A stretch of 64,000 nucleotides of DNA from CAJJDF01 sp965657945 (GTDB taxonomy: Bacteria > Bacteroidota > Bacteroidia > Flavobacteriales_D > CAJJDF01), in assembly GCA_965657945.1 (NCBI GenBank), contig CBFHPW010000008.1, positions 7,574-71,573 of the forward strand, read 5' to 3'. Under the pieces are notes generated by a model that worked only from the letters and a program-made list of their open reading frames with translations, made no database searches and was not told where the DNA came from. Positions within the stretch are counted from its first letter, which is position 1. Each line of letters opens with the position of its first letter. This document shows, piece by piece, positions 44,658-54,121 of this stretch. Made by a program: the position numbers and the translations under genes.

Positions 44658-46040
44658 ATGTTTATGAAAGTATTTTCAACAAACCTTTTTGTTTTCTTAG
44701 TATTTCTATGCGCTGGATTTTCCATTTTTGCCCAAACTGCCGAAACCACAAGAATTTTATTCATTTTTGACGGGTCAAATTCCATGAATGGGCAATGGCA
44801 AGAGCAAACCAAAATAAAAGTTGCTAAAAAGCTCATGTACGAAACCATGGATGAGTTATCTAAATTGGATAACATTGAAGTGGGACTCAGGTTGTATGGA
44901 CATCAAACCAAATTATACCCAGGTCAGCAGGATTGTAATGATACAAAACTAGTAGTACCGTTTGGCAAGGATAATTACGACAAGGTAAAAATGAAGATTA
45001 ATTCTCTTCAACCAAAGGGCACAACCCCTATTGCGAGATCACTGGAGTATGCAGCACAAGACTTTCCTAACTGTCAAAACTGTAGAAATGTAATTATTTT
45101 AATAACGGATGGAATAGAAGCTTGCGATGAAGATCCTTGTGCGGTAGCAAAAATGTTGCGAGAAAAGGGCATTGAAGTTAGACCCTATGTGATAGGAATC
45201 GCTATGGACTTAGAATCTCTTAAAGATTTTGAATGCATCGGGAAATCATATGATGCGAGTACAGAGGAGTCTTTTCGTGATGTAATGAAAGTGGTGATGA
45301 GCGAGGCGCTAAACAATACAACGGTACAGGTTAATTTATTAAATTCAAAAAAACAACCCAGAGAAACAGATGTCACTCTGTCTTTTTATGACCAAAAGAC
45401 AAAAGTGCTAAAGTATACATTCATGCATACTCTTGACAGGAAAAACCGACCTGATACGATGTGGTTAGATCCCTTGTCTACTTACAAATTAGTTGTTCAT
45501 ACTACTCCAGAGATAGAGAAAAGAGACATACTTTTAAAACCAGGGGAGCACACGACAATATCGCTGAATGCGCCACAAGGTGGATTAAATTTTAGAATAC
45601 TTGGAGCTGCCAATTCATATACAGATATTAAATGCGTTGTAAAAGAAATGGAAACAGGAAAGATTTTGAATGCGCAAAGAATGAATAGCGCAGATACATA
45701 TTTAGTAGGGAAATACGATGTCGAAATACTATCCTTGCCGCGGATCACAATGAAAGGTGTTCAGGTAGAGCAGAGTAAGACCAACACGATTCAAATTCAA
45801 CAACCAGGGTTAGCCAACGTGAATGTTCCCTTTTTTGGAATTGTTTCAGTATTTACGATGGTAAAGGGTGAAAGAGTGTGGGTGTGCAATTTGGAAAGAG
45901 AAAAACTTAATTATCAACTAGGATTACAACCCGGAGACTACACTGTTGTGTATCGTCCTGCAAGAAAAAAATCATCTGCCTACACAGTATCCAAAGAATT
46001 CACGGTTACTCCAGGAGCAACAGTTGAAGTAAATTTATAA
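44658..46040 (+). CDS. von Willebrand factor A domain protein, secreted
   Basis: A 460-residue protein with a signal peptide (1-25, ending IFAQ). The vWA domain (about 30-215) has the MIDAS motif DGSNS (residues 38-42), the Thr in KGTTPIA, and the Asp in ITDGIE. Three Cys pairs (QQDC, CQNC, CDEDPC) could form disulfides, in keeping with periplasmic or surface location. The rest (220-460) looks like repeated beta-sandwich modules with GKYDVEIL and PGDYTVVY. It separates the two transketolase halves; function unknown. Confidence 0.85.
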   Translation: MFMKVFSTNLFVFLVFLCAGFSIFAQTAETTRILFIFDGSNSMNGQWQEQTKIKVAKKLMYETMDELSKLDNIEVGLRLYGHQTKLYPGQQDCNDTKLVVPFGKDNYDKVKMKINSLQPKGTTPIARSLEYAAQDFPNCQNCRNVIILITDGIEACDEDPCAVAKMLREKGIEVRPYVIGIAMDLESLKDFECIGKSYDASTEESFRDVMKVVMSEALNNTTVQVNLLNSKKQPRETDVTLSFYDQKTKVLKYTFMHTLDRKNRPDTMWLDPLSTYKLVVHTTPEIEKRDILLKPGEHTTISLNAPQGGLNFRILGAANSYTDIKCVVKEMETGKILNAQRMNSADTYLVGKYDVEILSLPRITMKGVQVEQSKTNTIQIQQPGLANVNVPFFGIVSVFTMVKGERVWVCNLEREKLNYQLGLQPGDYTVVYRPARKKSSAYTVSKEFTVTPGATVEVNL

Positions 46041-46063
46041 CTCATCATTTTAAATAAAAAACT

Positions 46064-47017
46064 ATGAAAGAATATCCAGTATTAGGTAAAAAAGACACAA
46101 GATCAGGTTTTGGAGACGGACTCTTGGAACTAGGAAAAAAAAATGAAAATGTTGTGGCCATGTGTGCGGATTTGACTGGTTCTTTAAAAATGGGAGCTTT
46201 TAAAGAAGCTTTTCCAGCTAGATTCTTTCAAGCAGGAATAGCAGAGGCAAACATGATCGGAATGGCGGCAGGAATGACAATAGGAGGGAAGATTCCATTT
46301 ACAGGAACTTTTGCCAATTTTTCTACGAGCAGAGTATACGATCAAATCAGACAATCGGTAGCGTATTCGGATAAAAATGTAAAAATATGTGCTTCACATG
46401 CGGGACTAACTTTAGGGGAAGACGGAGCAACTCATCAAGTTTTAGAGGATATCGGGATGATGAAAATGTTGCCAAACATGACAGTCATAAACCCTTGTGA
46501 TTACAACCAAACCAAAGCGGCCACTATTGCAATTGCCGACTATGAAGGGCCAGTATATTTAAGATTTGGACGACCAAGTGTGCCTATTTTTATGCCGGAA
46601 GACATGCCTTTTGAAATTGGAAAAGGAATCTTGCTAAATGAAGGAAAAGATGTGACGATAGTAGCAACGGGTCATTTAGTTTGGAAAGCGCTCGAAGCTG
46701 CAATAGGATTGCAATCTAAAGGAATAAGCGCTGAGGTTATTAATATTCATACAATAAAACCATTGGATGAGGAAATCATCTTGAATTCCGTGATGAAGAC
46801 AAAATGTGTGGTTACGGCAGAGGAACATCAAATAGCTGGTGGACTAGGAGAATCAGTTTCTTCGTTGTTATGTAGAACTATTCCTACTCCTCAGGAATTT
46901 GTTGCAGTGGATGACACCTTCGGAGAAAGTGGAACTCCAGATGAATTGATGACCAAATACGGACTTGACTCTGTAGATATAGTTTCTGCGTGTGAGGCTG
47001 TAATAAAAAGAAAATAA
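46064..47017 (+). CDS. Transketolase, C-terminal subunit
   Basis: A 317-residue protein with the pyrimidine-binding domain (RFFQAGIAEANMIGMAAGM, holding the catalytic Glu that activates ThDP) and a transketolase C-terminal domain (VTAEEHQIAGGLGESV). It completes the split enzyme with the product of 43772. It has no other obvious partner and ends at a strong terminator. Confidence 0.93.
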   Translation: MKEYPVLGKKDTRSGFGDGLLELGKKNENVVAMCADLTGSLKMGAFKEAFPARFFQAGIAEANMIGMAAGMTIGGKIPFTGTFANFSTSRVYDQIRQSVAYSDKNVKICASHAGLTLGEDGATHQVLEDIGMMKMLPNMTVINPCDYNQTKAATIAIADYEGPVYLRFGRPSVPIFMPEDMPFEIGKGILLNEGKDVTIVATGHLVWKALEAAIGLQSKGISAEVINIHTIKPLDEEIILNSVMKTKCVVTAEEHQIAGGLGESVSSLLCRTIPTPQEFVAVDDTFGESGTPDELMTKYGLDSVDIVSACEAVIKRK

Positions 47018-47035
47018 TTCATTCTTACAAATTGA

Positions 47036-47065
47036 AAAGGCAACCAGATAAGGTTGCCTTTTTTT
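47036..47065 (+). terminator. Intrinsic terminator after transketolase C-half
   Basis: GGCAACC pairs with GGTTGCC (loop AGATAA), followed by seven T. Confidence 0.88.
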
Positions 47066-47071
47066 GTGCAT

Positions 47072-47108
47072 AAAAAAAAGGAGAGATCATTTTGATTTCT
47101 CCTTTTTT
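47072..47108 (-). terminator. Intrinsic terminator of the 417-residue envelope protein gene
   Basis: GGAGAGATCA (47080-47089) pairs with TGATTTCTCC (47093-47102), ten pairs with one G-T, flanked by A- and T-runs, so it can work on both strands. It lies back-to-back with the previous terminator. Confidence 0.8.
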
Positions 47109-47130
47109 AACACTCATAATTTTGAATGAG

Positions 47131-48387
47131 TTAGTTGTTGTTATCCCATCTTTCTTTGATGTCTGCTAAATGGGCTTTGTAGGCATCCATTGTTGCTACT
47201 TCACTTCTTTTGTCGCTTAATAACATCAATTGGTTCATTACATTATTCGCTTTGTCAAATTGATTTGTATGGATGTAGGCGTCAGCTAAATTGTAATAAG
47301 TTACCAATGTCACTTTTTCATTGATTCTGGCTTTCTTATTATCTACGTCAGACTCTTCTAAAGCCTTTTCCCACATTTCAATAGCCTCGTTTATTTTTTT
47401 CACTGCAACTTCGGGTTCAGAAACTAATTTGCTGTATCCCTCACTAGCAGAAATGTACGCTAATTTATAATCTTGGTAAGTATGCTTTTTTTCTTTTACT
47501 GTAAAAATTTCAGTCTTTCTGTTCACACTTCTATATCCATAATTGTCATTGATAAAGTCATTGATTTCTTTCAAGTTATCCGTAACTGCTTTATCCTCTA
47601 ACATTTTGATGTAAGATTCTCTATTCATGTTTTGTCTGCTTCCCTCTGTTTTAGGAGTAGAAATCTTTTTCATTTCACTAAAGTGAGAAAAGGTTTCGTT
47701 GAACAAAATTTGTCCGTCTGGAGTTTCAATTTTTAGATTGATAGGATGCTTGTAGGAAGTTTCATACCAAGAGTAGTTTTTGTAATAATTCGATTTAGTT
47801 TTTGAATTGTACATTTTTTTACTCTCGCTTTTATATTGAGGCTCTGTATATTCAAACCCGTAAAGGTCAACTGTAATTTTCAAGGCATTTTCAATAGATT
47901 GATTAAACCCCTCTAATTTCAAGTAACTATTTGCCAACATTTCTTCATTGAATACTTTCTGAGATTTCACTTCTCTTAAATAAGGTTTTGAAGGAGGGTA
48001 ATAACTTCCTGGGTGAGTGGGCTTAGTATTTTCTTCCAATACATTCTTTTCGATAAACTTTTTTCCCGCAGACTTGTTGTCGTACGCTTCTTTTTCCTTG
48101 TTGTATCTTTCCAATCTTTGGTTGTATCTCTCTTTAGCCTGTCTTTCAAGTTCTGGATATTCTGCCATGGCTTGGTCGTATTCTTTTTGAGCCTGAGCTT
48201 TTTCCGCATTTATTTCGTCAGTGTACAATAAATTTACTTTTGCAAAATAATTTTGGATAGATTGATCCAGTGGGGTAGCAGGGAGCTGCGTATAATTGAA
48301 ATCAATGTCTTGGTCCTTTGGTCTTTGAGAAAAACCGATGATGGCAGCTCCAATAAAAAGTGCTGACAATGTGTGTTTTAAATTCAT
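47131..48387 (-). CDS. Hypothetical exported protein, 418 aa, TPR-like end
   Basis: I do not recognise this protein. Residues 1-20 form a signal peptide (MNLKHTLSALFIGAAIIGFSQ). Residues 50-110 are highly charged and coiled-coil-like (QAKERYNQRLERYNKEKEA). The C-terminal part (about 310-410) has repeated helix pairs (YNLADAYIHTNQFDKANNVMN) like TPR. The ATG at 48387 is chosen because it starts the signal peptide; a TATCTTTG box lies at 48405-48412. It may act in envelope assembly, but this is a guess. Confidence 0.75.
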   Translation of the reverse strand: MNLKHTLSALFIGAAIIGFSQRPKDQDIDFNYTQLPATPLDQSIQNYFAKVNLLYTDEINAEKAQAQKEYDQAMAEYPELERQAKERYNQRLERYNKEKEAYDNKSAGKKFIEKNVLEENTKPTHPGSYYPPSKPYLREVKSQKVFNEEMLANSYLKLEGFNQSIENALKITVDLYGFEYTEPQYKSESKKMYNSKTKSNYYKNYSWYETSYKHPINLKIETPDGQILFNETFSHFSEMKKISTPKTEGSRQNMNRESYIKMLEDKAVTDNLKEINDFINDNYGYRSVNRKTEIFTVKEKKHTYQDYKLAYISASEGYSKLVSEPEVAVKKINEAIEMWEKALEESDVDNKKARINEKVTLVTYYNLADAYIHTNQFDKANNVMNQLMLLSDKRSEVATMDAYKAHLADIKERWDNNN

Positions 48388-48472
48388 TTTTTTAGTTTTT
48401 TTTTCAAAGATAACATAAAATATTAAACTTATGAGCACCAGTAAAACATACTAATTCCAACTAAATCTGCTG

Positions 48473-49156
48473 CTAGAACCTAGTGCCAAGAACTAATCCA
48501 TACATTTTAACTGACTTATTTGGAGAGATTTCCTTTCTGTTATTTCTTACTATCACTTCAAAATTTGGTTGAATGTAGGCTTTGAATTCTTTTCTTCGGA
48601 TAAAATAAAAACCTATACCGGCTTGATAAGAAAAGGAATACAAAGTTTTATTTTGCAGGTCAGAGTAATTGTAAAATTTAAATTTGTCAAAATTTTCGAT
48701 TGTTTGGTCCGAAAATCTATTATTAAAGTTTATTAGTACACTTGCGGCATTATGAAAATAGAATCTTTTAGTGATTCTGGCATTAAATCCTAGGCTAAAT
48801 TGAGTATTGCTAAGGTTGTGAAAAACGGTGTCATAACCTATTGTTTCGTCTCCAATATAAAATAAAGTGCGATTCACTTGCTCCCCAGTAAATTGAACGC
48901 CAGCTCCTAAGTAAAGTGAAAGAAATTTATTTAGCTTTTTATTCGCTACAAATCGAAAGCTAAAAGACTCTTTAAAATCCCCAACTGAGTATCCGTCAAA
49001 AGCGAATTTATTTGAATACTTTTTCGAAATGATAGAATAGTTTGGAAACAGCTCCAAACCAAAATCCCATTTGTCTCTTTTGATTTCAACTTCTGACTGA
49101 CAAAAAGCTTTTGAAGCCAAAAGAATCAAAAGGAATATAGTAGTGTTTGTTTTCAT
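48473..49156 (-). CDS. Outer-membrane beta-barrel-like protein, 227 aa
   Basis: The chain has a signal peptide (1-19, ending KAFCQ), then alternating amphipathic strands with GLELFPNYS and LGAGVQFT, and a terminal strand ending VLGTRF, all typical of small eight-strand barrels. Family not identified; related barrel proteins are common in Bacteroidota. It lies 86 bases from the upstream side of the 47131 gene and has no clear promoter. Confidence 0.7.
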   Translation of the reverse strand: MKTNTTIFLLILLASKAFCQSEVEIKRDKWDFGLELFPNYSIISKKYSNKFAFDGYSVGDFKESFSFRFVANKKLNKFLSLYLGAGVQFTGEQVNRTLFYIGDETIGYDTVFHNLSNTQFSLGFNARITKRFYFHNAASVLINFNNRFSDQTIENFDKFKFYNYSDLQNKTLYSFSYQAGIGFYFIRRKEFKAYIQPNFEVIVRNNRKEISPNKSVKMYGLVLGTRF

Positions 49157-49333
49157 GACAAGAATATAATAGATTCGATGAATTGGCTATATGTAATCCA
49201 AGTGGTAATCAATTTACAAAAAAAAATAGCAACTGGAAGCTAACATCAGTTTTACATTTAGGATTGTACACTGAAATAGTTAGCTCGAATTTAATATTCG
49301 AAAGGACCGAGAACAAATTCAAATCAAGAAACC

Positions 49334-49341
49334 TATCTTTG
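49334..49341 (+). promoter_or_regulatory. -7 box (TATCTTTG) four bases before radical SAM ATG
   Basis: A TAnnTTTG match with exactly four bases (TAGC) before the ATG at 49346. Confidence 0.6.
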
Positions 49342-49345
49342 TAGC

Positions 49346-51220
49346 ATGTCACAGAAAGTTTTGTTAGTTATTCCTCCCTTCACCCAACTCAACACACCGT
49401 ATCCTGCCACGGCCTATCTCAAAGGGTTTTTGGAATCAAAGGATATTTCTGTAGCTCAAGCCGATTTAAGTATTGAGTTGTTTTCCGCAATTTTTAACAA
49501 AGAGTTCTTGAAAGAGGCTTTTGAAGAGGCAACTCAACATGAAGAAATGGAATTTAAGTCTGTTTGGGTAAACAGAGAACAGTACCTCCATCTGGTAGAT
49601 GAGATTATTTTCTTTCTTCGTTCGCCAAACAAAGAGGCGGCAGAACGATTAAGTGTATTGAGTCACTTTCCAAGAGGTCATCGCACAACCCAAGTAAACC
49701 GAGACATTAATTGGGCTTCAGGCGAAACCGGTACGATGGACAAAGCCAAGCATTATGCTACTTTGTTCATCGAAGAATTAGGAGATTTTATCCGGGCCAA
49801 TGTAGATGAATTTTTTTCCTTTACGCGCTATGCCGAACAAATTGCAACTTCTGCGAGTAGCTTCGATGGATTGGAAGACTCTCTTCAATACGAACCTACC
49901 ATTATTGAACATACTTTGTTTGATTTATTAGAACAGAAAATTGAAGAATTTCAGCCTACTTTGATTTGTTTCACAGTTCCCTTTCCGGGGAATTTATTTG
50001 CCACTTTACGCAGTGGTCAATTCATCAAACAATTTTACCCCTCCATAAAAATTGCCATGGGCGGTGGCTATTGCAATACAGAACTGCGGTCGTTATCCGA
50101 CCCCAGAATTTTCGATTTTATTGATTTCATAACTCTAGATGACGGTGAAATGCCTTTGCTCAAGATTGTTCAGTTTTTGAATGGTGAAATTTCGACAAGT
50201 GAACTCGAACGAACATTTCTCCTGAAGGATGACAGCGTATTTTTTCAAAATAAAATCCCCAATTCGATTGTTCACCACAGTAAATTGCCTGCTCCAAATT
50301 ACACAGGATTGCCATTTTCTAAGTACGTTTCGTTTTTGGATGTAATAAACCCGATGCATCGAATGTGGACAGATGACAGATGGAATAAGCTTACTATTTC
50401 GCATGGTTGTTATTGGAAACAATGTAGCTTTTGTGATGTTTCTTTGGATTATATTGGAAATTATCAAAATACAACAGCCGAAGATTTAGTGAATAAAATG
50501 GAAGTCATTATTGCCCAAACAGGGATAAAAGGTTTTCATTTTGTGGATGAGGCTGCCCCACCTAAAATGTTAAGAGCTTTGTCTCAAAAATTAATTGAAA
50601 GAAAATTATCTGTTCCGTGGTGGACAAATATTCGCTTCGAAAAAACGTTTGACAATGATTTATGCCAATTAATGGCTAAAGCTGGTTGCATTGCTGTAAC
50701 TGGTGGTTTGGAGGTGGCATCAGACAGGTTGTTGGAGAAAATGAAAAAAGGTGTGGATATTGAACAAGTAGCCCGAGTAGGGAAGCATTTTGCTAATAAC
50801 GGAATAATGGTTCATGCCTACTTAATGTATGGTTTTCCTACCCAAACAGAGCAAGAAACGATAGACTCATTAGAAATCGTTCGGCAATTGTTTGAACAGA
50901 ATTGCATCCAGTCTGGTTTTTGGCATCAATTCACTACCACTATTCACAGTCCAATTGGACAGAACCCAGAAGAGTTTGGAATTACCATTACCGGACCAGA
51001 ATTTGAGGGGTTTGCTCAGAATGATCTTTGGCACGAAGACCCTATGGGAACCAATCAAGAACTTTATACAAAAGGCCTAAACTTAGCACTGCACAATTAC
51101 CTGAACGGGCAAGGTTTTGATCTTGCTTTACAAGAATGGTTTGACTTTGAAGTGCCAAACACAACACATCCTCGAACTAAAATTGCGAAAGTTATACACG
51201 AACTAGAAAATAAAAATTAA
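49346..51220 (+). CDS. B12-binding-domain radical SAM protein
   Basis: A 624-residue protein. The N-terminal part (LLVIPPFTQLNTPYPATAYL, and GGGYCNTELRSL near residue 240) is a cobalamin-binding-like domain. The radical SAM core begins ISHGCYWKQCSFCDVS (about residue 350) with a C-x4-C-x2-C spacing instead of C-x3-C-x2-C, followed by FVDEAAPP and GGLEVASDRLLEKM. Such enzymes do methylations or other radical chemistry on lipids, peptides or tRNA; no partner gene shows the substrate. The adjacent gene is cmk, 104 bases away. Confidence 0.88.
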   Translation: MSQKVLLVIPPFTQLNTPYPATAYLKGFLESKDISVAQADLSIELFSAIFNKEFLKEAFEEATQHEEMEFKSVWVNREQYLHLVDEIIFFLRSPNKEAAERLSVLSHFPRGHRTTQVNRDINWASGETGTMDKAKHYATLFIEELGDFIRANVDEFFSFTRYAEQIATSASSFDGLEDSLQYEPTIIEHTLFDLLEQKIEEFQPTLICFTVPFPGNLFATLRSGQFIKQFYPSIKIAMGGGYCNTELRSLSDPRIFDFIDFITLDDGEMPLLKIVQFLNGEISTSELERTFLLKDDSVFFQNKIPNSIVHHSKLPAPNYTGLPFSKYVSFLDVINPMHRMWTDDRWNKLTISHGCYWKQCSFCDVSLDYIGNYQNTTAEDLVNKMEVIIAQTGIKGFHFVDEAAPPKMLRALSQKLIERKLSVPWWTNIRFEKTFDNDLCQLMAKAGCIAVTGGLEVASDRLLEKMKKGVDIEQVARVGKHFANNGIMVHAYLMYGFPTQTEQETIDSLEIVRQLFEQNCIQSGFWHQFTTTIHSPIGQNPEEFGITITGPEFEGFAQNDLWHEDPMGTNQELYTKGLNLALHNYLNGQGFDLALQEWFDFEVPNTTHPRTKIAKVIHELENKN

Positions 51221-51323
51221 GTTCTTAGCTATGTAAATAACCTAGTGGAATCTTTCAAAAGTTTGTGGTACAAGTTTGTATTATATTCCTTATTCCTGTT
51301 ACTTTGTAGTAAATACATTTACT

Positions 51324-52010
51324 TTGAAAATAAACATAGCAATAGACGGATACTCATCCTGCGGAAAAAGTACTTTGGCCAAATTACTTTCTCAAAAATT
51401 AGCTTACAATTACATCGATACGGGCGCAATGTATCGTTCGGTAACTTTGTATTTAGTAAATGAAGGATTGATTAAGGATGGTAAAATTTTCAAGGAATCC
51501 GTCATAGATTCACTCGATAAAATTGATGTGACTTTTCAGTTTAATGTTTCCAAAAATCAATCGGACACTTATTTGAATGGGGTAAATGTAGAAGATGAGA
51601 TTCGTTCTCCAGAGATTTCTTCTTTGGTAAGCGGAATTAGCCAATTGCGAGAGGTGAGACAAAAGTTAATTTCTCTTCAGCAAAAAATGGGCAAGGACAA
51701 AGGAATTGTAATGGATGGAAGAGATATTGGCACAGCTGTGTTGCCCGATGCAGAAGTCAAGTTTTTTGTAACAGCCGATTTGGATGTACGTTCTCAAAGA
51801 AGGTACGAAGAGTTAAAATCCAAAGGTTACGAGTATTCTTTGGATAAAGTGAAAGAAAATTTACTAGAAAGAGATTACAACGATACGCACAGAGAAGAAA
51901 ATCCATTGGTACAAGCAAATGATGCAATATTGATGGATAATACAGAATTGACCATTGATGAGTTGGTAGAGAAATCTTTTCAAATTGTACAAGAAAAACT
52001 AACGAAATAG
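51324..52010 (+). CDS. cmk: Cytidylate kinase
   Basis: A 228-residue NMP kinase that phosphorylates CMP and dCMP. P-loop GYSSCGKST (9-17), DTGAMYRSVT, and VMDGRDIGTAVLPDA are present, with the RRYEELKSKGYE and LLERDYNDTHREENPL lid segments. I chose the TTG at 51324 because the protein then starts (M)KINIAIDG as in homologues; the 16 upstream codons give a hydrophobic stretch of no family meaning. apbE follows after eight bases. Confidence 0.93.
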   Translation: MKINIAIDGYSSCGKSTLAKLLSQKLAYNYIDTGAMYRSVTLYLVNEGLIKDGKIFKESVIDSLDKIDVTFQFNVSKNQSDTYLNGVNVEDEIRSPEISSLVSGISQLREVRQKLISLQQKMGKDKGIVMDGRDIGTAVLPDAEVKFFVTADLDVRSQRRYEELKSKGYEYSLDKVKENLLERDYNDTHREENPLVQANDAILMDNTELTIDELVEKSFQIVQEKLTK

Positions 52011-52018
52011 CGGGAAGG

Positions 52019-53026
52019 ATGAAAAGAGAGAACTGGATATTTTTAGTAGGATTTTTAACCGTTTTGTCTTGTCAAACACCCATAGAAAATAGCTATATTG
52101 AGTTAGTTGGACAAGCTCAAGGAACCACTTTTTATATTGCTTATTTTGATTCCAATTCTGTAGATTTTACGAATGATCTACAATCAATTTTAGAAAACTT
52201 TGATCAGGAAGTTTCTACTTATAAACCTCGGTCCATAATCAATCAGTTTAACGACAATATTCTGGATACAGTATGGAAAAAGAAATTTCCTTATTTATAC
52301 CATTCTTTTGCGCTTTCTGCCGAGGTAAAATCAAATACTAACGGCTATTTTGATGCAGGTATTTATCCCATCATTCAAGTTATTAAAACCACTGATAGTT
52401 TATTGAGTAAAGGAAATAAGCTGCTAGATTCAGTAGTACAAATCAACAGAGATTTTGTGGTTACCGATGAGTTTGTGACCAAGTTAGATAAGCGCAGTCA
52501 ATTTAATTTTAATGCCATTGCTCAAGGATATTCGGTGGATCTATTAGCAGATTTTTTTGATAAAAAAGGAGTTGCGCATTACATGGTAGAAATTGGTGGA
52601 GAACTAAGAGTAAAAGGGAAAAACAAGCACAATAAACTCTGGACGATTTCATTGGAATCACCAAACTCAACAGCAGATAATCGTGCAATTCAAGAAATGA
52701 TAGCTGTTGACAATCAGTCTGTTGTGACTTCCGGAAGCTACAGAAAGTTCAAAGAAATAAAGGGCAAGAAATACTCTCACGCAATCAACCCATTTACTGG
52801 TCAAGGCGTTACTCATTCATTACTCAGCGTAACCGTTGTTCAGCAAGATGCTGCAATAGCTGACGGTTTGGCAACGGCATTTCTTGTAATGGGCAAAGAG
52901 AAAACTATTCAGTTTTTGGAACAGAATAATTTGTATCAAGTTTCACTCTTGTTCATTGAGTCCAACCAAAAAGGAGAATTTGAAAGTTCCTTTTATGGAG
53001 GATTTGAGGAGTTATTGTTAAACTGA
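52019..53026 (+). CDS. apbE: ApbE-type FAD:protein FMN transferase
   Basis: A 335-residue lipoprotein (lipobox ending TVLSC, Cys18) that attaches FMN to Thr residues of respiratory and transport proteins in the periplasm. Hallmarks: GTTFYIAYF, the substrate region NFNAIAQGYSVD, GGELRVKGK, and DAAIADGLATAFLVMG with the Mg-binding Asp. Na+-NQR genes, a common neighbour, are not here; cmk precedes it by eight bases. Confidence 0.93.
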   Translation: MKRENWIFLVGFLTVLSCQTPIENSYIELVGQAQGTTFYIAYFDSNSVDFTNDLQSILENFDQEVSTYKPRSIINQFNDNILDTVWKKKFPYLYHSFALSAEVKSNTNGYFDAGIYPIIQVIKTTDSLLSKGNKLLDSVVQINRDFVVTDEFVTKLDKRSQFNFNAIAQGYSVDLLADFFDKKGVAHYMVEIGGELRVKGKNKHNKLWTISLESPNSTADNRAIQEMIAVDNQSVVTSGSYRKFKEIKGKKYSHAINPFTGQGVTHSLLSVTVVQQDAAIADGLATAFLVMGKEKTIQFLEQNNLYQVSLLFIESNQKGEFESSFYGGFEELLLN

Positions 53027-53030
53027 CAGC

Positions 53031-53528
53031 TTATTCCAAATGAGCAGAGAATTCGTTGTTTTGGAATTCTACTTCGATGTGGTTTTCGATTGTTGTAGAT
53101 AAAGTAAGCCCAGCATAATCAGCTTTTATTGGGAATAATCTATGTCTTCGGTCTATCAAGACAACGGTCCGCATTTTTTTTACATCATGACGCAAAATAA
53201 CATGGCTGGCATTCATCAAAGTTTCTCCCGTATTCAGAACATCATCTACTAAAATCACTACCTTATCTTTTGGTATGTCAAGTTTCGTTCTACTTGTCAA
53301 ACATTCAATAGAATTCTTTTTATCAAATGTAAGTTCTAATAAATGAAACGTGTTTGTGCTTACTTTTCGTAAATTCTCAACCAAATGTTTGGCCAGGATA
53401 AAACCTTTATTAGCAATTCCTACAATGTATAATTCTTGTTCTTCCAAATTGTCTTCGATTATTTGAAAAGCAATTCGATCAATTTTTTGAATGATTTTTG
53501 AATGAGATAAAATATCTGAAGGAACCAT
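53031..53528 (-). CDS. Phosphoribosyltransferase-fold protein (PyrR-like)
   Basis: A 165-residue type I PRTase. The PRPP motif VVILVDDVLNTGETLM is intact, and IANKGFILAKHLVE gives the N-terminal substrate region. PyrR-like proteins act as uracil PRTases or attenuator regulators; nothing in the window, such as pyr genes, confirms this. It follows the TPMT-like gene by five bases, and both lie behind the MFS gene. Confidence 0.82.
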   Translation of the reverse strand: MVPSDILSHSKIIQKIDRIAFQIIEDNLEEQELYIVGIANKGFILAKHLVENLRKVSTNTFHLLELTFDKKNSIECLTSRTKLDIPKDKVVILVDDVLNTGETLMNASHVILRHDVKKMRTVVLIDRRHRLFPIKADYAGLTLSTTIENHIEVEFQNNEFSAHLE

Positions 53529-53533
53529 AAAGT

Positions 53534-54121
53534 TTACTTTTTGATAAAATTAATAAAAACTTCTTTACCTGCTCTAGGATGAATTGAATTATGGGCACTA
53601 TCCATATATTTTATTGCAAATTTAGAAGAAAACAAAGCGTTGTATTCCGCTTTGTTTCCGCCAAAAGGTGGATGCTCAGTATTGAGAGGAGCATCAAAAA
53701 GAAGTCCTACGATTTTCCCTTTTTCCTTGAGAATATCATGCATTTTATGAACGTATTGCGGCCTTAATTTTGGGTCAAGTGCACAAAAAAATGTTTGTTC
53801 TACAATTAAATCGTACGTATCATTATGTTGAAAAAAGTCTTGATGAAGTAATTGAGAATCCGGAAAATTTGGAACTCGTTTTTTTAGGTTCTTCAGAGGT
53901 GCCTCGGAGATATCTATAACCGTAACATTGCGAAAACCATTCAAGAAAAGGTATTCGGCTTCATGGCTGTTTCCCCCGCCAGGTATCAGAATTTTTAAGT
54001 CTTTGTTCGTTACTTGATCAAAGTAAGATTTAATCGGTGGCGAGACTTGGTTTAGGTCCCATCCAGTTTCGTTGTTGGAATATTTAGCATCCCAAAAATC
54101 TTTGTTAATCGGTGTTTCCAT
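53534..54121 (-). CDS. Thiopurine-methyltransferase (TPMT)-like SAM methyltransferase
   Basis: A 195-residue protein. The N-terminal FWDAKYSNNETGWDLNQ, SAM motif LIPGGGNSHEAEYL, and VEQTFFCALDPKLR with YVHKMHDILKEKG are the TPMT family pattern. It methylates sulfur or selenium compounds in related bacteria. Its start overlaps the end of the MFS gene by 17 bases. Confidence 0.88.
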   Translation of the reverse strand: METPINKDFWDAKYSNNETGWDLNQVSPPIKSYFDQVTNKDLKILIPGGGNSHEAEYLFLNGFRNVTVIDISEAPLKNLKKRVPNFPDSQLLHQDFFQHNDTYDLIVEQTFFCALDPKLRPQYVHKMHDILKEKGKIVGLLFDAPLNTEHPPFGGNKAEYNALFSSKFAIKYMDSAHNSIHPRAGKEVFINFIKK

